DNA of 49,593 nt. It comes from Lentzea albida (GTDB lineage: Bacteria > Actinomycetota > Actinomycetes > Mycobacteriales > Pseudonocardiaceae). A program made the translations under genes and the position numbers. The stretch is taken from the NCBI RefSeq assembly GCF_900111005.1, contig NZ_FOFV01000034.1, positions 1-49,593 of the forward strand, given 5' to 3'. Below are positions 8,667 through 16,428 of this stretch, piece by piece (position 1 is the stretch's first letter; every line of letters begins with the position of its first letter). A model generated the notes under the pieces. It did no database searches, was not told the origin of the DNA, and saw nothing but the letters and a program-made list of their open reading frames with translations.

Positions 8667-8719
8667 ATGGCGGGGCCCGCCATATCGTAGCGGACACAGA
8701 AACGGCGGCCCCCGCCGTT
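8667..8719. promoter_or_regulatory. Two palindromic TetR operator candidates
   Basis: Two GC-rich palindromes lie between the divergent TetR and NmrA genes. The first is ATGGCGGG-g-CCCGCCAT (8667-8683). The second is AACGGCGG-ccc-CCGCCGTT (8701-8719). Both centre on GGCGG/CCGCC and their centres are 35 bp apart, on nearly the same helix face as three turns. Binding by the adjacent TetR protein is inferred. Confidence 0.65.
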
Positions 8720-8744
8720 TTGCTGTCCGTCGTGGAGGAGAGTC

Positions 8745-9620
8745 ATGTCCGTGCTCGTCACCGGAGCCACCGGCAAGCAGGGAGGCGCGGCAGTCCGCGC
8801 CCTGACGGCGGCAGGAGTGCCCGTGCGCGCGCTGGTCCGCGACCCGGAGTCGGACCGCGCCAGGGCGCTGGGCGTCGAGCTCGTCACCGGCGACCTGCAC
8901 GACCGCGAGTCGCTGGTGCGCGCCACGAAGGGCGCGACCGCGGTCTTCTCGGTCCAGATCCCCGAGTTCACCGAGGACGGCATCGACTTCCCCGGCGAAC
9001 TCGCCCAGGCCACCAACCTCATCGAGGCCGCCTCGGAGCAGGGGGTGCGGCAGTTCGTGCAGACCACGGTCGACGGCGCCGGCCCGCACGTCGTGGACGA
9101 GCTCTACCCGGTGCGCGCCGAGTCGCTGAACACCAAGGCCGCGATCCAGGACCGGGTCCGTGAGGCCGGTTTCGAGCGGTGGACGCTGCTCAAGCCCGGC
9201 TTCTTCATGGAGAACTTCCTGCCGGACTTCGCCTACCTGTTCCCGCGCGGCGTGGAGGGCGGCATCGTGAGCATGGTCAAGCCGGACACCCGGCTGTCCC
9301 TGGTGGCCACGCGCGACATCGGCGCGGCGGTGGCGGCCGCGGTCGCCGACCCGGACCGGTGGCACCGCGTCGAACTCGAGCTCACCAGCGAGCACCTGTC
9401 GATGAGGGAGATCGCGGAGGTGCTCTCCGACGCACTGGGCGTCGAGCTGACCGCGCCGGACATGACGTTGGAGCAGGCCCGTGCCGCCGGGATGCCGGAG
9501 ATGGGCGCCGGGCACGACCGGATGAACGAGAGCGGCATGGTGGGACGTCCCGAGTACGCGAGGGAACTGGGCTTGGAGCTCACGAGCTTCGCCGACTGGG
9601 CGCGCGAGCACCTGGGCTGA
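8745..9620 (+). CDS. NmrA-family NAD(P)-binding protein
   Basis: This 291-aa protein is an atypical short-chain dehydrogenase of the NmrA/HSCARG type. The dinucleotide site is VTGATGKQGG (G7, G10, G13). The central part (FVQTTVDGAGPHVV, then KAAIQDRVREAGFERWTLLK) and the LVATRDIG motif are typical. The usual YxxxK catalytic pair is not obvious, which fits NmrA proteins that sense redox state or reduce quinones. GGAGGAG precedes ATG 8745. Control by the divergent TetR repressor is likely. Confidence 0.88.
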   Translation: MSVLVTGATGKQGGAAVRALTAAGVPVRALVRDPESDRARALGVELVTGDLHDRESLVRATKGATAVFSVQIPEFTEDGIDFPGELAQATNLIEAASEQGVRQFVQTTVDGAGPHVVDELYPVRAESLNTKAAIQDRVREAGFERWTLLKPGFFMENFLPDFAYLFPRGVEGGIVSMVKPDTRLSLVATRDIGAAVAAAVADPDRWHRVELELTSEHLSMREIAEVLSDALGVELTAPDMTLEQARAAGMPEMGAGHDRMNESGMVGRPEYARELGLELTSFADWAREHLG

Positions 9621-10241
9621 TCAGCGCTCCCAGGGCGGAACCCAGTCCGGGTCGGCACCCAGCGCCTCCAGGCGCGCGGCGCACTCGTGCTGACCGCCCT
9701 GGCGCGCGCCCCAGAGCGCGAGGTCCAGGTCGTCGCGGGTCGCTGTCGCGAGGAGTGGGTCCAGCCGGTCGGACAGGCCGAGCGTCGCGGCGTCCACCAG
9801 CGTGACCGCCGCGCCCCGCTCGACCAGCCGGTGAGCGGCCCGCAACTGCGCGAACGCCCGTGCGTCGGCCAGGGGAGTGCCACCTCCGATCACCGCGCCG
9901 TCGGCGTTGATGTCCGCACCGGCGTCCAGGAGCGCGTCGAGCACTTCGACGTCATCGGCGCTGGCGGCCCAATGGAGCGGCGTCTCGCGGTGCGAACCCT
10001 CAAACCGTGCGTTGACGTCGGCGCCTGCGGCCACCAGCACCTCCACGGTCCGCACGCCGTTCGGGCACCGGGCGGGCCAGTCCGTCAGCACGTGCAACAG
10101 GGTCCGCCCGTTCCCGCCGTCGTCGACGATCCGCGCGGTCGCCAGGCCGGGTTCGTCGGCGAGCAGGCGCCGCAACGCGGCCAGGTCCCCGTTCCGGACG
10201 GCCGCCACCGCGGCCACCGCCAGCGGTTCGTCGTGCCTCAT
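9621..10241 (-). CDS. Ankyrin-repeat protein
   Basis: This 206-aa protein has at least four ankyrin-type helical repeats. The clearest are RTLLHVLTDW followed by VLVAAGADVNARF, and TPLHWAASADDVEVLDALLD followed by AGADINADG. It has no signal peptide and is probably a cytoplasmic protein-binding scaffold. Its ATG (10241) overlaps the stop of the threonine dehydratase-like gene (ATGA), so the two are translationally coupled. Reading frames extending further upstream lie inside the dehydratase and are rejected. Confidence 0.85.
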   Translation of the reverse strand: MRHDEPLAVAAVAAVRNGDLAALRRLLADEPGLATARIVDDGGNGRTLLHVLTDWPARCPNGVRTVEVLVAAGADVNARFEGSHRETPLHWAASADDVEVLDALLDAGADINADGAVIGGGTPLADARAFAQLRAAHRLVERGAAVTLVDAATLGLSDRLDPLLATATRDDLDLALWGARQGGQHECAARLEALGADPDWVPPWER

Positions 10242-11194
10242 GCCCCGGTCCAGCGCACGACGTCCGCGAAGGTCACGTTCCCACCGCACACCACGATCCC
10301 CAGCCGCGCACCGGGCCCGACCCGCTCGAGCACGGAACCCGCCGCCGCCACGAGACACCCGGCGGCGGGCTCCGCCCACACCTTCTGCGTCTCGGCCAGC
10401 GCCACCGACCCCCGCACCGCGTCGGCGTCGGACACGACCAGGACGTCCTCGACCAGCGAGAGGACGTGGTCGTAGGTCAGCTGCGAGGCGTGCGGTGCCG
10501 AGAGGGTCGAGACGATCGAGGTAGGCGTGATGTCGACCGGCCCACCCGCGTCGAGCGCCTGGCGCATCGCGTCGGCACCCTCGACCTCGACACCCCACAC
10601 GCGCACGCCCGGCACGAGCGCGCGGAACGCCGCCGCCACACCCGAGATGAACCCACCACCGCCGACGCTCACCAGCACGTCGGTCACGTCCGGGGCGTCG
10701 GTCGCGAACTCCAGGCCCACCGTGCCCTGCCCCGCGACGACGACCGGGTCGTCGTAGGGGTGCACGAGGGTGGCGCCCGCGTCGACCAGGTCGTTCATCA
10801 GTGCGAACGCCGCCGCGAGGCTGTCGGTGAGCCGCACGTCCGCACCGGCCGCACGGGCCAGCTCGACCGACCGCGCCGGTGCCGACGAGGGCATCACGAC
10901 GGTGGCGGCCACCCCGAGGGCGTTCGCGGCGTCGGCCAGCGCGATGCCGTGGTTGCCGCCGCTGACCCCGACCACCCCGGCCGCTCGTGCCTCGGCCGGC
11001 AGCGACAGGATCTTCGCGAACGCGCCGCGGATCTTGAAGGAACCGCTGCGCTGCAGCAGTTCGAGCTTCACCGTCGTCGGGACGCCGAGCAGGGCGGACA
11101 GGCCGGGGGAGGGGAGTGTCGGGGTGCGCAGCACCCGGCCCTCGATCGCCTCGGCCGCGGCGTGGACGTCGTGGATGGTCAGCAGGTCGGCCAT
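10238..11194 (-). CDS. Threonine/serine dehydratase (PLP fold type II)
   Basis: This 318-aa enzyme belongs to the tryptophan-synthase-beta superfamily. The PLP lysine is K54 in SGSFKIRGA, the substrate loop is SGGNHG (about 79-84) and the phosphate-binding loop is SVGGGG (about 176-181). The family deaminates Thr or Ser to 2-oxo acids; serine racemase or hydroxyaspartate dehydratase activity is also possible. There is no C-terminal ACT-like domain, so it is the short catabolic form. The ankyrin gene downstream is translationally coupled, an unusual partner. Confidence 0.88.
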   Translation of the reverse strand: MADLLTIHDVHAAAEAIEGRVLRTPTLPSPGLSALLGVPTTVKLELLQRSGSFKIRGAFAKILSLPAEARAAGVVGVSGGNHGIALADAANALGVAATVVMPSSAPARSVELARAAGADVRLTDSLAAAFALMNDLVDAGATLVHPYDDPVVVAGQGTVGLEFATDAPDVTDVLVSVGGGGFISGVAAAFRALVPGVRVWGVEVEGADAMRQALDAGGPVDITPTSIVSTLSAPHASQLTYDHVLSLVEDVLVVSDADAVRGSVALAETQKVWAEPAAGCLVAAAGSVLERVGPGARLGIVVCGGNVTFADVVRWTGA

Positions 11195-11270
11195 GGCGCC
11201 ACTCTAGGGTTCGGCGGCCTTGGCCTCGGCGCCAGCTCTGACTGGCCGCAACCGGCCCCGCGCAGCGACC

Positions 11271-11747
11271 CTAGGACCGGCCCACCCCGAACCGCGTGAT
11301 CTCCAGCCGAGCCACGTCCCGCACGTACCGGCTGGCCCGCCCGTCGCGCGGCGTGACCAGGGTCGGCCTGGTCAGCAGCCTGCCGTTGTACCGGGTGGCG
11401 AGCAGCGCCGAGCAAGCGCCGAACTCCGGGTCGACCTCCGCCCACGACAGCAGCACGCGGTAGCCGTCAGTGGACGAGGCGACGACCACGAAGCTGAGCT
11501 CGTCCATCTTGCTGCCCTCGGACGTGCGCAACCCGACTCTGCCGAGGACGTCGTGCAGCGGCACGCCCTGCACCTGGTGCACCTCGCGGACGCGGGTCGT
11601 CCGGTACTGGACGTTGACCGGGTCGCGGGCGTGCGCGTCGAGGTGGGACGTGCGGAAGACCCACTCGTGATTGATGTCTCCGGTGACCAGGACCTGGTCC
11701 TCGGACAGCGGAGTGCGCTGCGTCGGAATGCCGGCGAACGAGGACAT
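11271..11747 (-). CDS. Small SUOX-fold molybdopterin-type protein
   Basis: This 158-aa protein resembles the oxidoreductase molybdopterin-binding (sulfite-oxidase-like) fold in short form. Landmarks are VLVTGDINHEWVFR, VQYRTTRVREVHQVQGVPLH, DVLGRVGLRT, FVVVASSTDGYRVLLSWAE, and SRYVRDVARLEI near the end. I see no signal peptide and no cysteine at the position that ligates Mo in sulfite oxidases; the single Cys lies at FGACSALL. It is divergent from modABC, about 80 bases away, which supports a molybdenum link. Whether it holds cofactor is unknown. Confidence 0.65.
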   Translation of the reverse strand: MSSFAGIPTQRTPLSEDQVLVTGDINHEWVFRTSHLDAHARDPVNVQYRTTRVREVHQVQGVPLHDVLGRVGLRTSEGSKMDELSFVVVASSTDGYRVLLSWAEVDPEFGACSALLATRYNGRLLTRPTLVTPRDGRASRYVRDVARLEITRFGVGRS

Positions 11748-11792
11748 CACGCACCTCAGGGTACTGGCGCATCTGCGGAAGAAAAGGGGCAC

Positions 11793-11821
11793 TTTTGCTC
11801 CGTATCGGCGGCATCTAGGAT
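11793..11821 (+). promoter_or_regulatory. Leaderless promoter of modA
   Basis: TTTTGC (11793-11798) and TAGGAT (11816-11821) are 17 bp apart. Transcription starting about seven bases after the -10 box would begin at the modA ATG (11828), and no convincing Shine-Dalgarno is present. This predicts a leaderless mRNA. Confidence 0.5.
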
Positions 11822-11827
11822 CGATGC

Positions 11828-12616
11828 ATGCCGAATCTGCGGATCAGGTCCACAATCGTGACCGGCGTGCTCGGGGTCGCGCTGGTGCTCGCCGGGTGCG
11901 GGCAGCAGGCCGCGAGCACGTCGTCCGGGTCGCAGGCGGTGACCGGGGACGTCACGGTGTTCGCGGCGGCCTCGCTGACGGAGACGTTCACGCGGCTCGG
12001 CGAGGACTTCGAGGCCGCGAACCCCGGTACGAAGGTCAAGTTCAACTTCGGTGGCAGCTCTGCGCTCGCCCAGCAGCTCAACCAGGGCGCGCCCGCCGAC
12101 GTGTTCGCGAGCGCCGCACCTGCCAACATGAAGCAGGTGACCGACACCGGGACGATCACCGACGCGCCGAGGACGTTCGCGAAGAACTCCCTGCAGATCG
12201 CCGTGCCCAAGGGCAACCCCGGCCGGATCGCGGGGCTCGCGGACTTCGCGAACGCGGACAGGAAGATCGCGCTGTGCGCCGAGCAGGTGCCGTGCGGGGC
12301 GGCGTCCAGGAAGGTGTTCGAGGCCGCGAAGATCACGGCCGCGCCGGACACGCTGGAGCAGGACGTCAAGGCCGTGCTGACGAAGGTCTCGCTCGGCGAG
12401 GTCGACGGCGCGCTGGTGTACAAGACCGACGTGAAGGCCGCGGGGGACAAGGTCGAGGGCATCACGTTCGCCGAGTCGTCCCAGGCGGTCAACGACTACC
12501 CGATCGCCTCGCTCGCGAAGGCGCCGAACGCGGCCGTGGCCAAGGCGTTCGTCGACTTCGTGTTGTCCGACAAGGGCCGTTCCGTGCTGAGCGCGGCGGG
12601 CTTCGACACCCCGTGA
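11828..12616 (+). CDS. modA: Molybdate ABC transporter substrate-binding lipoprotein
   Basis: This 262-aa protein is a lipoprotein: a short basic N-terminus, a hydrophobic helix and lipobox LVLAGC. The mature part begins VTVFAAASLTETF, the signature of ModA molybdate/tungstate-binding proteins, and includes NFGGSSALAQQL and GAPADVFASA, where the Ser residues bind the oxyanion. The protein sits outside the membrane and passes molybdate to ModB. Its stop overlaps the modB start (GTGA). The upstream promoter suggests a leaderless message. Confidence 0.93.
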   Translation: MPNLRIRSTIVTGVLGVALVLAGCGQQAASTSSGSQAVTGDVTVFAAASLTETFTRLGEDFEAANPGTKVKFNFGGSSALAQQLNQGAPADVFASAAPANMKQVTDTGTITDAPRTFAKNSLQIAVPKGNPGRIAGLADFANADRKIALCAEQVPCGAASRKVFEAAKITAAPDTLEQDVKAVLTKVSLGEVDGALVYKTDVKAAGDKVEGITFAESSQAVNDYPIASLAKAPNAAVAKAFVDFVLSDKGRSVLSAAGFDTP

Positions 12617-13410
12617 CGCGCAACCGGGTGCGAGGGCGGCTCCCCGCCGTTCTCGTCCTGCCCGCCTTGGCCGGGCTGGCGTTCCTGCTGGTCCCGCTCG
12701 CCGGGCTGGTGATCAAGACGCCGTGGACGTCGTTGCCCACGCTACTCGGCGCCGAGGTCGGTGAGGCGCTGCGGTTGTCGCTGATCTGCGCCTCGCTCGC
12801 CACGGTGCTGTGCCTGTTCCTCGGCATCCCGCTGGCCTGGCTGCTGGCGCGTTCCGGCCTGCCGGGACGCGGGTTCCTGCGAGCCCTCGTCACCGTGCCG
12901 CTCGTGCTGCCGCCGGTCGTCGGCGGTGTCGCCCTGCTGCTGATCCTCGGCCGGCGCGGCCTGATCGGGCAGCACCTCGACGCGTGGTTCGGCATCTCGC
13001 TGCCGTTCACCACCGCCGGGGTCGTCGTCGCGGAGGCCTTCGTGGCGATGCCGTTCCTGGTGATCTCGGTCGAGGGCGCGCTGCGGGCGGCCGACCCGCG
13101 CTACGAGGAGGCCGCGGCCACGCTGGGCGCCTCGAAGTGGCTCACGTTCCGGCGCGTGACGTTGCCGTCGGTGTTGCCGGGAGTCGTGGCGGGCGCGGTG
13201 CTGTGCTGGGCGCGGGCGCTGGGGGAGTTCGGCGCCACGATCACGTTCGCCGGCAACTTCCCCGGTGAGACCACGACCATGCCGCTCGCGGTATACCTCG
13301 CCCTGGAGACGGATCCGGACGCCGCGATCGTGCTGAGCATCGTGCTGCTGCTGGTGTCCGTCGGAGTGCTGGCCGGTCTGCGCGACCGGTGGATCAGCGG
13401 GCCGACGTGA
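12613..13410 (+). CDS. modB: Molybdate ABC transporter permease
   Basis: This 265-aa integral membrane protein has about six helices. The cytoplasmic EAA loop (DPRYEEAAATLGASKW...LP) contacts ModC. The start is the GTG at 12613 overlapping the modA stop by four bases. It forms the transmembrane channel of the ModABC importer and delivers molybdate for cofactor synthesis. Confidence 0.93.
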   Translation: MTRNRVRGRLPAVLVLPALAGLAFLLVPLAGLVIKTPWTSLPTLLGAEVGEALRLSLICASLATVLCLFLGIPLAWLLARSGLPGRGFLRALVTVPLVLPPVVGGVALLLILGRRGLIGQHLDAWFGISLPFTTAGVVVAEAFVAMPFLVISVEGALRAADPRYEEAAATLGASKWLTFRRVTLPSVLPGVVAGAVLCWARALGEFGATITFAGNFPGETTTMPLAVYLALETDPDAAIVLSIVLLLVSVGVLAGLRDRWISGPT

Positions 13411-14453
13411 CCCTGAACGCGGAACTGCGCGTCACGCGCGGCACCTTCTCCCTCGACCTGGACGTGACGATCGCGCCGGGCGAGGTCGTCGCCCTGCTCG
13501 GCCCCAACGGCGCGGGCAAGTCCACCGCGTTGCGCACCCTCGCGGGCTTGCTGCCGCTGACGTCCGGGCACATCACCGTCGGCGAGTCCACCTGGGACGG
13601 CCCGGATGCGTTCCTGCCCGCCGAGAAACGGCCGATCGGCGTGGTGTTCCAGGACTACCTGCTCTTCGCGCACATGTCCGCCCTGGAGAACGTGGCCTTC
13701 GGGCTCCGGTCCCGCGGCACGCGCAAGGCCGAGGCGCGGGCCGCGGCGGCGCGCTGGCTCGACCGCGTCGGGCTCGACGGCTACGAGCAGGCCAAGCCCC
13801 GTGCCCTGTCAGGAGGTCAGGCCCAGCGGGTCGCCCTCGCGCGGGCCTTGGTCACCGGCCCGAGCCTGCTGCTGCTCGACGAACCGCTGGCCGCGCTCGA
13901 CGCGAGCACCCGCCTGCAGGTCCGTTCCGAACTGAGCCGTCACCTCGCCGACTTCGGCGGCCACACGCTGCTGGTCACGCACGACCCGTTGGACGCCATG
14001 GTGCTCGCCGACCGCCTCGTCATCCTGGAGGGCGGCCGTGCCGTGCAGTCGGGCCCGCCCGCCGAGGTCGCCCGGCAGCCGCGCACCGACTACGTCGCCA
14101 ACCTCGTCGGCCTGAACTTCTTCCGCGGCAAGGCCTCCGGCACGCGGGTGGACCTGGACGGCGGTGGCGGCCTCACGATCGCGGAGCCCGCTGAGGGCCC
14201 GGTGCACGTCGTGTTCCCGCCCAACGCCGTGAGCCTTCATGCGGAGAAGCCGGAAGGCAGCCCGCGCAACGTCTGGCCGGTCACGGTCGCCGCGATCGAG
14301 CAGCACGCGCACACGACCCGCGTCCGCCTGGACGGGCCACCGGATGTGCTCGCGGACATCACCACGGCCACCCTCGCCGAGTTGCGCCTGAGGCCCGGCG
14401 ACGAGCTGTGGGCGGCGGTGAAGGCGACCGAGGTCCACGTCTACCCGGCCTGA
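13407..14453 (+). CDS. modC: Molybdate ABC transporter ATPase
   Basis: This 348-aa ATPase has Walker A GPNGAGKST (32-40), signature LSGGQAQRVALARAL (from about 134), Walker B LLLLDEP with D158/E159, and the H-loop in LLVTHDPLD. The C-terminal part after about residue 240 ends in a TOBE-like oxyanion-binding module (VTVAAIEQHAHTTRVRLDG, then LRPGDELWAAVKATEV). GTG 13407 overlaps the modB stop by GTGA, repeating the modA-modB junction, so I prefer it to the in-frame GTG at 13389. Confidence 0.93.
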   Translation: MTLNAELRVTRGTFSLDLDVTIAPGEVVALLGPNGAGKSTALRTLAGLLPLTSGHITVGESTWDGPDAFLPAEKRPIGVVFQDYLLFAHMSALENVAFGLRSRGTRKAEARAAAARWLDRVGLDGYEQAKPRALSGGQAQRVALARALVTGPSLLLLDEPLAALDASTRLQVRSELSRHLADFGGHTLLVTHDPLDAMVLADRLVILEGGRAVQSGPPAEVARQPRTDYVANLVGLNFFRGKASGTRVDLDGGGGLTIAEPAEGPVHVVFPPNAVSLHAEKPEGSPRNVWPVTVAAIEQHAHTTRVRLDGPPDVLADITTATLAELRLRPGDELWAAVKATEVHVYPA

Positions 14454-14539
14454 CGCCGTTCCACATCGCGGGAGCCCTTGCCGCTGCTCACCTCCTGCTC
14501 GGACCATTGCCGCCACCACGGAGTGGACGGAGGGGCGGA

Positions 14540-14671
14540 ATGAGCGCGGAGGACGGTGTCGGCCGTGAGCGCAGGCTCGCGCTGAACGAGGACTGGGCGG
14601 CGACGACAGCCGGATTGGTGCTGCTCGCCCTGGTGCTGGCGAAGATCCTGCCCGGCTGGCTGGTGCCCTGA
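14540..14671 (+). CDS. 43-aa single-helix membrane protein coupled to YeiH
   Basis: This small protein has an acidic/basic N-terminus and one helix (TTAGLVLLALVLAKILPGW). Its RLALNEDWAATTAGL segment resembles the N-terminal segment found at the front of longer YeiH-type proteins. Its stop overlaps the ATG of the YeiH-like gene (TGATG), and it has its own Shine-Dalgarno (GGAGGGG). It looks like the first helix of the transporter made as a separate polypeptide. It is too short for most gene callers. Confidence 0.7.
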   Translation: MSAEDGVGRERRLALNEDWAATTAGLVLLALVLAKILPGWLVP

Positions 14672-15759
14672 TGGCGGAAGTCGAGACGCGGCAACGTTCC
14701 CAGGTGTGGTGGGCGGTCGGCGGAGTCGTGGTCGTCGTGGTGCTGGGCGCGCTGACCCGGTACCTGGAGCAGAACGTGCCGGTGTTCACCAAGGGCACCT
14801 GGCTCGGGGACATCGCGAAGAGCATCGAGTACCCGGTCTACGCGATCGCGCTGGGGTTGCTGGGCAACGCCGTGCTGACCGGGCTCGGGTTCCGCGACAG
14901 GCTCGCCGCGGGCTTCCGCACCGAGTTCTTCATCAAGACCGGGTTGGTGCTGCTCGGCGCGTCGATCAACTTCGCGGTGATCGTCAAGGCCGCCGGGCCG
15001 GCCATCGCCCAGGCGTTCCTGCTCATCACGCTGGTGTTCGGCTTCACGTGGTGGCTCGGCGGCAAGCTCGGCATCGACGCGAAGCTGCGGGCGCTGCTGG
15101 CGTCCGCGGTGTCGATCTGCGGCGTGAGCGCGGCCATCGCGGCGGCCGGTGCGGTGCAGGCCCGCCGCGAACAGCTCGCGTACACCGCGAGCCTGGTGAT
15201 CATCTTCGCGCTGCCCTCGATCTTCCTGCTGCCGCTGGCCGTGGACGCGCTCGGCCTGTCCGCACCGGTGGCGGGCGCGTGGATCGGCGGCAACATCGAC
15301 ACCACCGCCGCCGTGAGCGCGGCCGGCGCGCTGGTCGGCGAGGAGGCGCTGCAGATCGCGACGATCGTGAAGACGACCCAGAACGCGCTGCTCGGGATCG
15401 TCGCCGTCGCGTTGACGGCGTACTTCGCGTTCAAGGTCGAGCGCACGGGCGAGGCGAAGGTCAGCGGCAAGGCGTTGTGGGAGCGGTTCCCCAAGTTCGT
15501 GCTCGGCTTCCTGCTGGCGTCGGTCGTGGCGACGATCTTCCTGGAGTCCGGTGGCGACAAGACCGTGATCACGACCGTGAACGACCTGCGCACGCTGTTC
15601 CTGATCCTGGCGTTCGTCTCGATCGGCCTGGAGTTCCGGGTCGCGCCGCTGCGCGAGGCCGGGTGGAAGCCGATCGGGGTGTTCGCCAGCGCCGCGGTCT
15701 TCAACTTGCTGGTCGGTCTGGGGCTCGCGAGCATTCTCTTCGCGAACTTCAACGGCTGA
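14671..15759 (+). CDS. YeiH/UPF0324 putative sulfate exporter
   Basis: This 362-aa protein has about ten transmembrane helices and the conserved features of the YeiH (UPF0324) family: GLVLLGASINF, a SAVSICGVSAAIAA motif, AWIGGNIDTTAAVSAAG and IVKTTQNALLG. Members are annotated as putative sulfate or sulfonate exporters; direct evidence for the substrate is limited. It is translationally coupled to the 43-aa protein before it. Proximity to modABC is notable because sulfate and molybdate are similar oxyanions, but the 86-base gap argues for a separate unit. Confidence 0.88.
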   Translation: MAEVETRQRSQVWWAVGGVVVVVVLGALTRYLEQNVPVFTKGTWLGDIAKSIEYPVYAIALGLLGNAVLTGLGFRDRLAAGFRTEFFIKTGLVLLGASINFAVIVKAAGPAIAQAFLLITLVFGFTWWLGGKLGIDAKLRALLASAVSICGVSAAIAAAGAVQARREQLAYTASLVIIFALPSIFLLPLAVDALGLSAPVAGAWIGGNIDTTAAVSAAGALVGEEALQIATIVKTTQNALLGIVAVALTAYFAFKVERTGEAKVSGKALWERFPKFVLGFLLASVVATIFLESGGDKTVITTVNDLRTLFLILAFVSIGLEFRVAPLREAGWKPIGVFASAAVFNLLVGLGLASILFANFNG

Positions 15760-15801
15760 TCCGGCGCCCCTCACCGCGCGCCGGGCGGGAGAGGGCACCG
15801 G

Positions 15802-16428
15802 ATGACGGACACAGCACCACACGGATGGGTGCCGGTCGAGCACAGACTCCTGGGCCTCGACCGGCGCACGTTCGCGCCGGCCCTGAGCGTGCTGGCCGTC
15901 GCGCTCCTGCTCCTCTGCGGACTGCCCGCGCTCAACGCGCTCATCCCGTGGCACAACGAGATCCGCGCCGGTGACGTGCTGGACCTCGGCGACGGCGCCA
16001 CGGCCGTGCCGCCGGTGGGCTGGCAGCTCGAGTCCGGTGCCCTGACCGGAGGCTCGGTCTCCCCGGCGAGCGTCCAGGTCGAGCTGACGACGGGCGGCGC
16101 GGCCATCTCGCTGCGCGGCACCGCGTTCACCGGATCGGCCGACGCGTTCCTCGACCAGGTGCTGCGCTCCGAGGGCGGCGCGCCGGGGATCGACGGCTCG
16201 CGCGGCACCGTCACGACCGCGAGCGGCCTGGTCGGCGTCGCGCTGGCCAGCACGTCGCCGCAGGGCGACGGCCTGGACGTCGCGTTCAAGATGACCAGGA
16301 CACCCGCGGAGGCGAACACGGCACCGGCGTTGCTGGTCAGGGTCCGCACGGCCCCGAGCCAGTTCGAACGGCAGCAGGACACCGTGGGGACCTTCCTGCG
16401 CAGCATCACGCCGGGAGCGGCCCGATGA
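15802..16428 (+). CDS. Single-pass membrane protein coupled to PrsW
   Basis: This 208-aa protein has a cytoplasmic N-terminus of about 28 residues, one transmembrane helix (about 29-47, LSVLAVALLLLCGLPALNAL) and an extracytoplasmic domain rich in beta strands. I do not recognise the family. Its stop overlaps the start of a PrsW-type protease gene (ATGA), so the two are made together. That and the topology make it a candidate substrate or partner of the protease; this is inference. Confidence 0.75.
   Translation: MTDTAPHGWVPVEHRLLGLDRRTFAPALSVLAVALLLLCGLPALNALIPWHNEIRAGDVLDLGDGATAVPPVGWQLESGALTGGSVSPASVQVELTTGGAAISLRGTAFTGSADAFLDQVLRSEGGAPGIDGSRGTVTTASGLVGVALASTSPQGDGLDVAFKMTRTPAEANTAPALLVRVRTAPSQFERQQDTVGTFLRSITPGAAR

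Noticed and set aside
13389..13406. Earlier GTG start for modC
   Set aside because: The GTGA overlap at 13407 repeats the modA-modB junction and fits the family N-terminus better.
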